64,000 bases of DNA from Streptomyces sp. Ru71 (GTDB lineage: Bacteria; Actinomycetota; Actinomycetes; Streptomycetales; Streptomycetaceae). Shown in pieces: positions 17,099-24,629 of the stretch (the first letter of the stretch is position 1; every line of letters starts with the position of its first letter). Both the position numbers and the translations under genes were made by a program. The notes below the pieces were generated by a model. It was not told where the DNA came from. It saw nothing but the letters and a program-made list of their open reading frames with translations, and ran no database searches. The DNA lies in the NCBI RefSeq assembly GCF_002920535.1, contig NZ_PQSS01000001.1:186001-250000 (forward strand), in the 5' to 3' direction.

Positions 17099-17740
17099 TC
17101 AGTGCGAGACCGCCCATTGCACCCCGTGGTGCCGCGGCGTCTCGATCTCGTCGAGCAGCGCCACCGCGAGGTCCTGATGCGAAATCCGCCCCTGCCCCAC
17201 CAGCGAACCGATCGCGCTCGTGTAGCGTCCGGTGACCTCCGCCTGCTCGTTCAGGTCCATCGGGGGAACCACCATCAGCCAGTCGAGCTCGGTCGCGGCC
17301 GTCCGCAGCAGTTCGAACTCCGCGACATGCCCCTGTGAGAACACCCGGTACTCGTCGGGGAACTCCGGGCCGTCCATCACCCGCACACCCGGCGAGGTCT
17401 CCAGCGTCGACGCGATGCCCAGCACCAGCAGCCGCCTCACCCCCGCCCGTCCGAGCCCGTCGACCAGGGCGCGCGCGGCAGCCGTGAAGTACTCCTCGGC
17501 GGGAAGGTCCAACCGCACCGAGGCATTCACGGCCGCGTCGTGCCCCGCCGCGGCCGTCGCCACCGACTCGGCATCCGTCACGTCGCCCCGCACCACGGTC
17601 ACCGCGTCGGACGCGCCGAGTTCCGCGTACTTGCCGGGGTCCCGCACCACCGCCGTCACCGTGTGCCCGCGCCGCACCGCTTCGGCCACCGCCGCACGCC
17701 CCACGCGTCCGCCCGCCCCGAAGATGACTACCTTGCTCAT
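17099..17740 (-). CDS. NAD(P)-dependent epimerase/reductase-like protein (NAD(P)H-binding, NmrA/SDR-like)
   Basis: A 213-aa soluble protein with an N-terminal Rossmann motif (VVIFGAGGRVGRAAVAEAVRRGHTVTAVVRD) and the DVTDAESV motif that follows beta 3. It is short for an SDR and lacks a clear YxxxK, so it belongs to the atypical NAD(P)H-binding group. Substrate unknown. It is divergent from an HxlR regulator with a 94-bp shared promoter region, an arrangement typical of redox-responsive HxlR control. Confidence 0.8.
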   Translation of the reverse strand: MSKVVIFGAGGRVGRAAVAEAVRRGHTVTAVVRDPGKYAELGASDAVTVVRGDVTDAESVATAAAGHDAAVNASVRLDLPAEEYFTAAARALVDGLGRAGVRRLLVLGIASTLETSPGVRVMDGPEFPDEYRVFSQGHVAEFELLRTAATELDWLMVVPPMDLNEQAEVTGRYTSAIGSLVGQGRISHQDLAVALLDEIETPRHHGVQWAVSH

Positions 17741-17834
17741 GGTTCCTCCCTTGGGCCGCCCGTTCGGGCCTGGTGCAGGACAGTAGGCGGACGGTGTCCG
17801 GTTACTTCAACGGAACCTGCTCTATCGTCGGGCT

Positions 17835-18197
17835 ATGAGTGCGCCTCTGAACGCCGACATGTTCGACCCGTACTGCAGTCACCACATGCCCATCCGGGTC
17901 GGCGACAAGTGGAGCGGCATGATTCTGCGCTGTCTTGAGGAAAGCCCGCGCAGGTTCACCGAGTTGAAGGTGCCCCTCAAAGGCGTCGCCCCGAAGGTGC
18001 TGACCGAGACGCTGCGTGCGATGGAGCGCGACGGCTGGATCACTCGCACCGCGTACGACGAGAACCCGCCGCGAGTGGAGTACGCGCTCACCGAGCTGGG
18101 GCGTTCACTGCTCGGCCCGATGGACGCCGCCTGCGCGTGGGCGCGCGAACACCTCGACCAACTGCGGCGCGTCGAGGGCCGTAGGCGCTCGGTCTGA
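17835..18197 (+). CDS. HxlR family transcriptional regulator
   Basis: A 120-aa winged-helix protein: CSHHMPIRVGDKWSGMILRCLEESPRRFTELKVPLKGVAPKVL, then the wing TRTAYDENPPRVEYALTELGRSLL. One cysteine (C16) lies N-terminal to the helix-turn-helix, where redox-sensing HxlR proteins keep theirs. The intergenic region contains GGTTACTTCAACGGAACC with 4-base inverted ends, a possible operator for both divergent genes. Confidence 0.9.
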   Translation: MSAPLNADMFDPYCSHHMPIRVGDKWSGMILRCLEESPRRFTELKVPLKGVAPKVLTETLRAMERDGWITRTAYDENPPRVEYALTELGRSLLGPMDAACAWAREHLDQLRRVEGRRRSV

Positions 18198-18287
18198 ACC
18201 GGTGAACGCCGTGCGTGGTGCCCGCAGGCTCTTCTCAGGGGCCCATGGAGCCGGCTGTTAAGCTGTGAGTGACCTGGACCGTGTAAC

Positions 18288-18331
18288 AAGGAGTCGCAGA
18301 CGTGGTGGGTGACGACGACATCTCCGGGTGA
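18288..18331 (+). CDS. Predicted 9-aa leader peptide with its RBS, upstream of the ABC-F gene
   Basis: A strong AAGGAG (18288-18293) lies 8 bases before tandem GTG codons at 18302 and 18305. The frame reads VVGDDDISG and stops at TGA 18329-18331. The coding part is 18302-18331. It ends 15 bases before a large hairpin and 129 bases before the ABC-F start. Antibiotic-stalled ribosomes on such leaders control ABC-F genes such as vga(A) and lmrC, so an attenuation role is inferred. Confidence 0.55.
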
Positions 18332-18345
18332 GATCCGGATCTGAC

Positions 18346-18384
18346 GGCCACCGGACGCGCTGAAGAAGCGCCGCCGAGGTGGCC
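18346..18384 (+). promoter_or_regulatory. Attenuator-like hairpin in the ABC-F leader
   Basis: Outer arms GGCCACC (18346-18352) and GGTGGCC (18378-18384) enclose an inner stem GCGCT/AGCGC (18357-18361, 18367-18371) with a GAAGA loop. There is no T-tract, but Streptomyces terminators often lack one. A perfect palindrome AGATCCGGATCT (18331-18342) overlaps the leader stop and could form a competing structure. Confidence 0.5.
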
Positions 18385-18460
18385 CGTTCGTCGTACCCCT
18401 GCACTCCACATCTGCCCGGGGCGGAGCTGTCTTCGCCCCCAGCTCTCACGAGGTCACACC

Positions 18461-20095
18461 ATGTCCGACGCCACCGTCGTCTGCTCGAACCTGTCGTTCT
18501 CCTGGCCCGACGACACCCCTGTCTTCCACGACCTGTCGTTCGCCCTGACCACCGGCCGCACGGGCCTGGTCGCCCCCAACGGTGCCGGCAAGAGCACCCT
18601 GCTGAAGCTGATCACCGGCGAACTCAAGCCCGCCACCGGCTCGGTGTCCGTCAGCGGCACGCTCGGCTATCTGCCGCAGAGCCTCCCCCTGACCGGCGAC
18701 CTCACCGTGGCCGAAGTCCTCGGCGTCGCCGCGGTGATCCGTGCGCTGGACGCCGTCGAGTCGGGGGACGTGAGCGAGGAGCACTTCACCACCATCGGCG
18801 ACGACTGGGACATCGAGGAGCGCACCCGGGCCCAACTCGACCGCCTGGGCCTCGCCGGCCTCGCCCTCGACCGCAACCTGAGCACACTCAGCGGCGGCCA
18901 GGTGGTCCAGCTCGGCCTCGCCGCGCAACTGCTCAAGCGACCGGACGTCCTGCTGCTCGACGAGCCGACCAACAACCTGGACCGCGACGCCCGGCACAAG
19001 CTGTACGACGTACTGGCGGACTACAGCGGGCTGTTGCTGCTGGTCGCGCACGACCGAGCCCTGCTCGACCGCATGGACGGCATCGCCGAGCTCGGCAGCA
19101 GCCAACTGCGTTTCCACGGCGGCAACTTCACCGCGTACGAGGAGGCCGTGCGTGCCGAGCAGGAGGTCGCCGAGAAGAATGTCCGCAACGCCGAACAGGA
19201 GCTGAAGCGGGAGAAGCGGGAGCTGCAGCAGGCCCGCGAACGCGCCGAGCGCCGCGCCGGCAACGCCGCCCGCAACCTCAAGAGCGCCGGACTGCCACGC
19301 ATCTTCGCCGGCAACATGAAGCGCGGCGCACAGGAGTCCGCGGGCCGGGCCGGCCAGATGCACGCCTCCCGCGTCGGCGAGGCCAAGGCCCGCCTCGACG
19401 AGGCCGGGCGCGCGCTGCGTGACGAGCAGCGCATCACCCTGGAGCTGCCCGACACCCAGGTGCCGGCGGGGCGCAACCTCTTCCTCGGCTCGGGGATGCA
19501 GGTCCGGCACGACGGCAAGGACGTGTTCACCGGCGGAGGCGTCGACCTCTCCGTACGCGGACCCGAGCGCATCGCGCTGACCGGCCCCAACGGCTCCGGC
19601 AAGACGACCCTGCTAAGGCTGATCACCGGCCAACTCTCCCCGGTCAGTGGGGAGATCGCACGTGGCGAGGGCCGCATCGCCTATCTCTCGCAGCGCCTGG
19701 ACCTGCTGGACCTGGACCGCACCGTGGCGGAGAACTTCGCCGCGTTCGCGCCCGAGCGGCCCGACGCGGAACGGATGAACCTGCTCGCGCGTTTCCTGTT
19801 CCGCGGCTCCCGGGCGCACCTGCCCGTCGGTGTGCTCTCCGGCGGCGAACGACTGCGGGCCACCCTCGCCTGCGTCCTGTGTGCGGAACCGGCCCCCCAT
19901 CTGCTCCTGCTCGACGAGCCGACCAACAACCTCGACCTGGTCAGCGTGGGCCAGCTGGAGAGCGCGCTCAACTCCTACCGGGGCGCCTTCATGGTCGTCA
20001 GCCATGACGACCGGTTCCTCGCCGAGATCGGCGTGAGCCGCTGGCTGCGCCTTGCCGAGGGAGCGCTCGTGGAGACCGGGGCGCCCGAGGTGTGA
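18461..20095 (+). CDS. ABC-F family ATPase (antibiotic resistance / ribosome protection type)
   Basis: A 544-aa soluble protein with two ABC domains and no membrane segment. Domain 1: Walker A APNGAGKST (38-46), signature LSGGQ (143-147), Walker B LLLDEP (164-169). A charged, coiled-coil interdomain linker follows (about 225-330, rich in EQELKREKRELQQAR). Domain 2 has GPNGSGKTT, LSGGERLRATL and LLLLDEPTNN. ABC-F proteins bind the ribosomal E site and displace antibiotics or rescue stalled ribosomes. The size resembles the Streptomyces LmrC/TiaA type, but I cannot assign the antibiotic. The long leader with a short ORF and hairpin supports drug-induced attenuation. Confidence 0.9.
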   Translation: MSDATVVCSNLSFSWPDDTPVFHDLSFALTTGRTGLVAPNGAGKSTLLKLITGELKPATGSVSVSGTLGYLPQSLPLTGDLTVAEVLGVAAVIRALDAVESGDVSEEHFTTIGDDWDIEERTRAQLDRLGLAGLALDRNLSTLSGGQVVQLGLAAQLLKRPDVLLLDEPTNNLDRDARHKLYDVLADYSGLLLLVAHDRALLDRMDGIAELGSSQLRFHGGNFTAYEEAVRAEQEVAEKNVRNAEQELKREKRELQQARERAERRAGNAARNLKSAGLPRIFAGNMKRGAQESAGRAGQMHASRVGEAKARLDEAGRALRDEQRITLELPDTQVPAGRNLFLGSGMQVRHDGKDVFTGGGVDLSVRGPERIALTGPNGSGKTTLLRLITGQLSPVSGEIARGEGRIAYLSQRLDLLDLDRTVAENFAAFAPERPDAERMNLLARFLFRGSRAHLPVGVLSGGERLRATLACVLCAEPAPHLLLLDEPTNNLDLVSVGQLESALNSYRGAFMVVSHDDRFLAEIGVSRWLRLAEGALVETGAPEV

Positions 20096-20133
20096 CCGGT
20101 CGGACCGGTGACGAACCTTGCACGTCACCCACG

Positions 20134-20152
20134 TCACCTGTCAAGATGGTGA
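20134..20152. promoter_or_regulatory. CGNR-box 1 (19-bp inverted repeat) at the regulator's own start
   Basis: TCACCTGTCAAGATGGTGA. The same motif occurs at 21035 and 23685. The candidate promoter TTGCAC (20118-20123), 18 bases, CAAGAT (20142-20147) would start transcription at about the GTG 20154. The box therefore covers the -10 and the transcript would be leaderless, which suits autorepression. Confidence 0.65.
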
Positions 20153-20153
20153 T

Positions 20154-20717
20154 GTGAATCTTGACCATGTCTTCGTGTGCGGACACCCGGCGCTCGACTT
20201 CGCGGCCACGCTGCGCGCCCGGCGCTCGACCCGGTTCGAGATGTTCGCGACGCCGCAGCGTCTCACCGCCTGGTATGTGGAGTCCGGGCTCGTCGACGCC
20301 ATCACGCCCGGCGCGGAGGACGACGTCCGGGAGGCGATCGGTGTGCGCGAGGCGATCTACCGCCTCGTCACCGATCGCCGCCTCGGAGAGGAGTTCGACC
20401 GGGAGGCGCTCGCGGTGCTGAATGCCGCCGCGCGGCGGGAGCCGGTGACGCCGCAGCTCACTCTGAGGGGCCGGCACACCGACGCGACGCCCGGGCAGGC
20501 CCTGGCCACCGTCGCCCGGCAGGCCGTCGAACTGCTCAGCGGTCCGGACGTCCCGCTGCTGAAGGAGTGCGGCAACCCCGAGTGCACGCGGGTCTACATC
20601 GACCGCTCGCGGGGCATGCGGCGGCAGTGGTGCGGCATGGAGTCGTGCGGCAACAAGATAAAGTCGGCGGCCTACCGCGCCCGCAAGAAGACGGCACCCG
20701 CCGCGGCCGGGGGCTGA
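20154..20717 (+). CDS. CGNR zinc-finger (ABATE domain) putative transcriptional regulator
   Basis: A 187-aa protein. GTG 20154 is chosen because the family N-terminus begins there (VNLDHVFVCGHPALDFAATLRARR). No ribosome binding site precedes it, which suits a leaderless mRNA. The ABATE domain fills about 1-130. The C-terminal CGNR zinc finger reads LKECGNPECTRVYIDRS, then QWCGMESCGNKIK, with four metal-ligand cysteines and the basic tail AAYRARKK. The family is thought to be stress-responsive DNA-binding regulators. Three identical-type 19-bp boxes nearby make it the best candidate for the local regulator (inference). Confidence 0.85.
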   Translation: MNLDHVFVCGHPALDFAATLRARRSTRFEMFATPQRLTAWYVESGLVDAITPGAEDDVREAIGVREAIYRLVTDRRLGEEFDREALAVLNAAARREPVTPQLTLRGRHTDATPGQALATVARQAVELLSGPDVPLLKECGNPECTRVYIDRSRGMRRQWCGMESCGNKIKSAAYRARKKTAPAAAGG

Positions 20718-20746
20718 CCGGCCGGGCGGGTCGAGTCGAACGGCGT

Positions 20747-20941
20747 CTACAGCCCCAGGTCGAGGGCCAGGCACGAGTAGTACTTCCAGGAGCCCTGGGG
20801 ATCGTACGAGGCGCCGGCCCTGCGAGGACCGCCCGCCACCTCTTCGGTCATGTCCTCGAAGCGAATGCGCTCCGGAAGCCTGCCGAACCGCGCGCGCCGC
20901 GCCGCTGCCGCGGCGGTGTCGGGTCCGAGTTCGTTCTGCAT
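20747..20941 (-). CDS. Small hypothetical protein, 64 aa
   Basis: Not recognised. It has a strong GGAGG 7 bases before the ATG, and a CGNR box 94 bases upstream, so it looks like a real gene. No signal peptide or membrane segment. The N-terminal half is Ala/Arg-rich and probably helical (TAAAAARRARFGRLPERIRFEDM). The C-terminal 20 residues are different in character: aromatic, with one Cys and a hydrophobic end (QGSWKYYSCLALDLGL). This leader/tail contrast recalls RiPP precursors, but no maturation enzyme of a known RiPP class is adjacent. It converges on the CGNR gene with a 29-base gap. Confidence 0.6.
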   Translation of the reverse strand: MQNELGPDTAAAAARRARFGRLPERIRFEDMTEEVAGGPRRAGASYDPQGSWKYYSCLALDLGL

Positions 20942-21034
20942 GGTCCGTCCTCCACTTCGTCGGGTGATCCGTGTCTCGCCGGGCGGCTCGGCGTCTGCCG
21001 CCGCACTGGACGTCTACCAGCGTCCACCCTGCCA

Positions 21035-21053
21035 TCACCAGTCAAGATGGTGA
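21035..21053. promoter_or_regulatory. CGNR-box 2 (19-bp inverted repeat) upstream of the 64-aa gene
   Basis: TCACCAGTCAAGATGGTGA, perfect 6-bp arms TCACCA/TGGTGA around a 7-base spacer. On the minus strand it contains TTGACT, a good -35 hexamer, directed towards the small gene. Confidence 0.65.
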
Positions 21054-21089
21054 CTTTAGGGTGAGGGTGTGCCGGGACACCTGCGGCCG

Positions 21090-22532
21090 TCAGACGGTGA
21101 TGGTCTTGTACTCGGTGTAAGTGCCGAGACCCACCGCGCCGTACTCGCGACCGATCCCACTGGCCTTGAAGCCACCGAACGGGCCGTCGAAGGCGACGGG
21201 AGCGCCGTTGACCGTGACGGTACCGGCGCGGATGCGGCGGGCGACCGCCAGGGCGTGCTCCTCGTCGCCGGACCACACGCCGCCGGACAGACCGTACGGG
21301 GAGTCGTTGGCGATGCGTACGGCGTCGTCCTCGTCTGCGTAGGCGATGACGACCAGAACCGGGCCGAAGATCTCCTCCTGCGCGATGCGCATCGAGTGGT
21401 CCACGTCGGCGAACACGGTGGGGGTGACGTAGTTGCCCTTCTCCAGGCCCTCGGGGATCCGCGGGCCGCCCGTGACCAGGCGGGCGCCCTCCTCGATGCC
21501 GAGCTGGATGTAGGTACGTACCCGCTGCTGCTGGTCCGGGCGGATCATCGGGCCGATGAACGTGTCGGGGTCGCTCGGGTCGCCCACCTTCAGCGACTCG
21601 ACCAGCTCCTTCAGCGCCGTGACGACCTCCTCGTACCGGCTGCGCGGCGCGAGGATCCGGGTCTGCGCGATGCACGACTCGCCGTTGTTGAGCAGGGAGG
21701 CGAACTTCAGGCCCGCGACGGCCCGGCCGATGTCGGCGTCCGGCAGGATGACGGCGGCGGACTTCCCGCCCAGCTCCAGACTGACCCGCTTGAGCTGCTC
21801 CCCGGCGATCGCGGCGATCCGGCGGCCGGCCCGCGTCGAGCCGGTGAAAGCGATCTTGTCGACGTCCCGGTGCGAGACCAGGTACTCGCTGGTCTCCCGG
21901 TCGGCGGGCAGGACACTGATCACGCCTTCGGGCAGGCCCGTCCGCTCCAGCAGCCCGGCCAGGAATCCCATGCTCAGCGAGTTCTCCGGGGACACCTTCA
22001 GGACCACGGAGTTGCCGGCGGCGAGAGCCGGGATGATCTTCGAAGTGGCCGAGGAGAACGGCGAGTTCCACGGGATCACGGCCGCGACGACACCGACCGG
22101 CTCACGGCGCACCACACTGCGTACCGGTGACGCCGGGTCGGAGGGAGCGAGCCTCTCCTCCCAGGCGAACTCCTCGGCCGCCTTCAGGTAGGCGTTCGCC
22201 TGCCGGGTGAGGCCTGGCTGTCCGGCGCGGGTGAACCAGAGCGCCGAGCCGTTCTCCAGCGAGACCAGACGCGCGACGTGCTCGGCATTCTCCTCGCGCA
22301 GGGTGTTGAACCGCCGTAGGAGCGAGATGCGTTGGTCCGGCGGGGTGGTGCGCCACACGCCCGCGTCGAAGGAGGCTCTCGCGGCGGCCACGGCCCGGTC
22401 GATGTCCGGCGGCTGCGCCTGGGCGGTGCGGCCGATGAGGGACTGATCGTGCGGCGAGACGAGGTTGTGGAGCGCCGGGTCGCTCGGCTCCGTCCAGGAG
22501 CCCCCGATGAAAAGCCGGTCGTAGACGATCAC
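21090..22532 (-). CDS. Aldehyde dehydrogenase (NAD(P)+)
   Basis: A 480-aa ALDH superfamily enzyme. GTG 22532 has an AGGAG 8 bases upstream and matches the normal family start (YDRLFIGGSW). Catalytic C287 (NNGESCIAQTRIL), general base E253 (LELGGKS), oxyanion N156 (IPWNSPF), K179 and the NAD-binding FTGSTRAGRRIA are all present. It oxidises an unidentified aldehyde to the acid in the cytoplasm. It lies 31 bases downstream of an alpha/beta hydrolase gene on the same strand, so a two-gene operon is likely. Confidence 0.92.
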   Translation of the reverse strand: MIVYDRLFIGGSWTEPSDPALHNLVSPHDQSLIGRTAQAQPPDIDRAVAAARASFDAGVWRTTPPDQRISLLRRFNTLREENAEHVARLVSLENGSALWFTRAGQPGLTRQANAYLKAAEEFAWEERLAPSDPASPVRSVVRREPVGVVAAVIPWNSPFSSATSKIIPALAAGNSVVLKVSPENSLSMGFLAGLLERTGLPEGVISVLPADRETSEYLVSHRDVDKIAFTGSTRAGRRIAAIAGEQLKRVSLELGGKSAAVILPDADIGRAVAGLKFASLLNNGESCIAQTRILAPRSRYEEVVTALKELVESLKVGDPSDPDTFIGPMIRPDQQQRVRTYIQLGIEEGARLVTGGPRIPEGLEKGNYVTPTVFADVDHSMRIAQEEIFGPVLVVIAYADEDDAVRIANDSPYGLSGGVWSGDEEHALAVARRIRAGTVTVNGAPVAFDGPFGGFKASGIGREYGAVGLGTYTEYKTITV

Positions 22533-22563
22533 GCGTTCTTCTCCTGGGGTCGTCGGGGCGCCG

Positions 22564-23631
22564 TCAGAGGTGGTCGGCGTCGACGACGGCCTGCGTGAAG
22601 GCGGACGGTGCCTCCTGCGGCAGGTTGTGGCCGATGCCGGGGAGCGTGCGGTGCTCATACGGGCCCGTGAAGTGGTCGCGGTAGGCGGAGCCGTCGCCGG
22701 GCGGGGTGAAGGGGTCCAGGGCGGGGTCGAGAGTGATCGTGGGCACCTGGATGGGCGGCCGGGCGGCGAGCAGGGCCTCGTGGCGACGGTAGCGCGGCTC
22801 CGTCTCGATCAGACCGATGCGCCAGCGGTAGTTGTACAGGACGATGGCCGCGTAGTCGGGGTTCCTGAACGCCTCGGCCGTGCGTGCGAAGGTCGCGTCG
22901 TCGAAGTCCCAGGTGGGCGAGACGAGAGTCCACACGTAGCGGCACAGGGCGATGCGCTCGTCGACGTTCTCCATCGCCTTCTTGCCGCGCTCGGTGGCGA
23001 AGTACCACTGGTACCACCACTTGTGCTCGACGGCCGCCGCGGCGGGCTCCTGCTGTGCCTTGACGTCGGTGATGAGGTAACCACCGGTCGAGACGAGGCA
23101 TTTGACGCGCTCGGGCCACAGCGCCGCGACGATGTCGGCGGTACGCGAACCCCAGTCGAACCCGGCGAGCACCACCTTGTCGATCTTGAGGGCGTCCATC
23201 AGGGCGATGATGTCGAGCGCGACGGCGGACTGCTCGGCGGTGCGGGGCGTACGGCGGGACAGGAAGCGTGTGGTGCCGTGGCCGCGCAGATAAGGAACGA
23301 TGACGCGGTACCCCTGGTCGGCGAGGAGCGGGGCGACGTCGACGTAGCTGTGGATGTCGTAGGGCCAGCCGTGCAGGCACAGGACGACCGGGCCGTGCGC
23401 CGGCCCGACTTCCGCGTAACCGATGTCGAGGACACCGGCCTTGATGTGCTTGAGCGGGCCGAAATCGGTGTGGGTGACGGCGGGCGGGGTGGGTGCCGGT
23501 GCGCCGCCCGGAGCAGGTGAGTCCGTCGGGCCGCTCGCGGCGGACGCGAGGGACTGCAGGCCGGTCAGTGAGGCCGCGGCCGCGCCCGTACCCAGACCGA
23601 GAGCCTTCGCCAGCGTGCGCCTGTTGATCAC
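22564..23631 (-). CDS. Tat-exported alpha/beta hydrolase, epoxide-hydrolase/haloalkane-dehalogenase-like
   Basis: A 355-aa protein. GTG 23631 follows a GGAGG and begins a Tat-like signal (NRRTLAKALGLGTGAAAASLTG). The catalytic fold begins at about residue 60. The oxyanion motif is LHGWPYDIHSY. The nucleophile elbow is GFDWGS with D159, so an Asp nucleophile as in epoxide hydrolases and dehalogenases rather than the Ser of esterases. The final catalytic His is likely in PGIGHNLPQ. Its CGNR box lies 54 bases upstream. With the ALDH downstream, conversion of an epoxide- or halide-derived compound is conceivable (inference). Confidence 0.85.
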   Translation of the reverse strand: MINRRTLAKALGLGTGAAAASLTGLQSLASAASGPTDSPAPGGAPAPTPPAVTHTDFGPLKHIKAGVLDIGYAEVGPAHGPVVLCLHGWPYDIHSYVDVAPLLADQGYRVIVPYLRGHGTTRFLSRRTPRTAEQSAVALDIIALMDALKIDKVVLAGFDWGSRTADIVAALWPERVKCLVSTGGYLITDVKAQQEPAAAAVEHKWWYQWYFATERGKKAMENVDERIALCRYVWTLVSPTWDFDDATFARTAEAFRNPDYAAIVLYNYRWRIGLIETEPRYRRHEALLAARPPIQVPTITLDPALDPFTPPGDGSAYRDHFTGPYEHRTLPGIGHNLPQEAPSAFTQAVVDADHL

Positions 23632-23684
23632 GAGAAATCCCTCCGTCGCGGCCGGTGATGGGAAGACCTTCACACAGGAATGCG

Positions 23685-23703
23685 TCACCAGTCAAACCGG
23701 TGA
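23685..23703. promoter_or_regulatory. CGNR-box 3 (19-bp inverted repeat) upstream of the hydrolase-ALDH pair
   Basis: TCACCAGTCAAACCGGTGA, the third copy of the motif. On the minus strand it includes TTGACT, again as a likely -35, directed towards the hydrolase gene. Operator overlap with the -35 implies repression. Confidence 0.65.
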
Positions 23704-23907
23704 CGCGGTGAATGGATCGGAAAATGGGCGGAGTTCGTCACCGCGCGGGGTCCGTCAGCTTGTGGGGTCAAGGGCGTTCACCTCGCTGAGCTGGCGTTAC
23801 CGTTTCAACGGGTGATGACGGTCTGGGTGTCCGCGAGTTGAGGCAGGCACCGGAACCTTCGCCCCAGGGCGGTCACCCAGGCTGTCGCTGCGCTAGGTTG
23901 ACCGGTC

Positions 23908-24600
23908 ATGGACTCGGCTTCTCTGCTGCACCACCTGCACGATGAGCTCGACGCGTTCCGCGCCTGCCTCGACGGTGATCTCTCCCTGCCGATCGAGCAC
24001 TGCGGTGGCTGGACGTTGCACGACCTGGCCGAACATCTGGGCAGCTCGAACCTCTGGGCGGCAGCGGCAGTCACGGAGCAGCACGGCGACCACCCGGCGA
24101 CCTCGGCCCCGCGCGATCCGGCTGAACTGAGGCAGTGGTTCGAGGGAACGTCACAGACCCTGCTCAAGGCTCTGGGCAGGGACCCCGCTTCGCGCGCCTG
24201 GACGTTCCATCCGCCGCACACGGTGGGGTTCTGGCAGCGACGCCGCGCGTTGGAGGCGCTCGTGCACCGGTGGGACGCCGAGCACGCACAGGGCGGCGCG
24301 CGACCGCTGGATCCCGTACTCGCGGGGGAAGGCGTGGCGGAGGTCTTCGACACGATGGCGCCGAGGCAGATAGCACGCGGCAGAGCGCGCCCACCGCTGA
24401 GCGCATTGCGGCTGGAGGCCACGGACCTCGGAGCATCCTGGACGTACGGCCCTGGAAGCCCTGTCGCCACGCTCGCCGGGCCGGCGGAGCAGCTCTTGCT
24501 CCTGCTGTGGGGTCGGATGCCCGTCACCCACGAGACATACACCTGGCGCGGAGACCAGCAGGCGGGCCTGAACATCCTGGCCGGCACGCTGACGCCCTGA
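23908..24600 (+). CDS. Maleylpyruvate isomerase family mycothiol-dependent enzyme (DinB_2/MDMPI_N)
   Basis: A 230-aa cytoplasmic protein of the actinobacterial TIGR03083 type. The N-terminal four-helix metal-binding bundle shows LHDELDAFRACLDGDLSLPIEHCGGWTLHDLAEHLGSSNLWA and, later, RRRALEALVHRWDAEHA, whose histidines would bind the metal. The C-terminal domain (about 150-230) contains ATDLGASWTYGPG and LLLLLWGR. Family members use mycothiol in isomerisation or conjugation; the substrate is not evident. It is monocistronic as far as can be seen. Confidence 0.85.
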   Translation: MDSASLLHHLHDELDAFRACLDGDLSLPIEHCGGWTLHDLAEHLGSSNLWAAAAVTEQHGDHPATSAPRDPAELRQWFEGTSQTLLKALGRDPASRAWTFHPPHTVGFWQRRRALEALVHRWDAEHAQGGARPLDPVLAGEGVAEVFDTMAPRQIARGRARPPLSALRLEATDLGASWTYGPGSPVATLAGPAEQLLLLLWGRMPVTHETYTWRGDQQAGLNILAGTLTP

Positions 24601-24629
24601 CGCAGGTCTTTCGGGGTGTCGCCAGTCCG

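Noticed and set aside
20154..23631. RiPP biosynthetic cluster around the 64-aa peptide
   Set aside because: No lanthipeptide synthetase, YcaO, radical SAM, lasso cyclase or RRE-containing protein is adjacent; kept only as a finding about the peptide.
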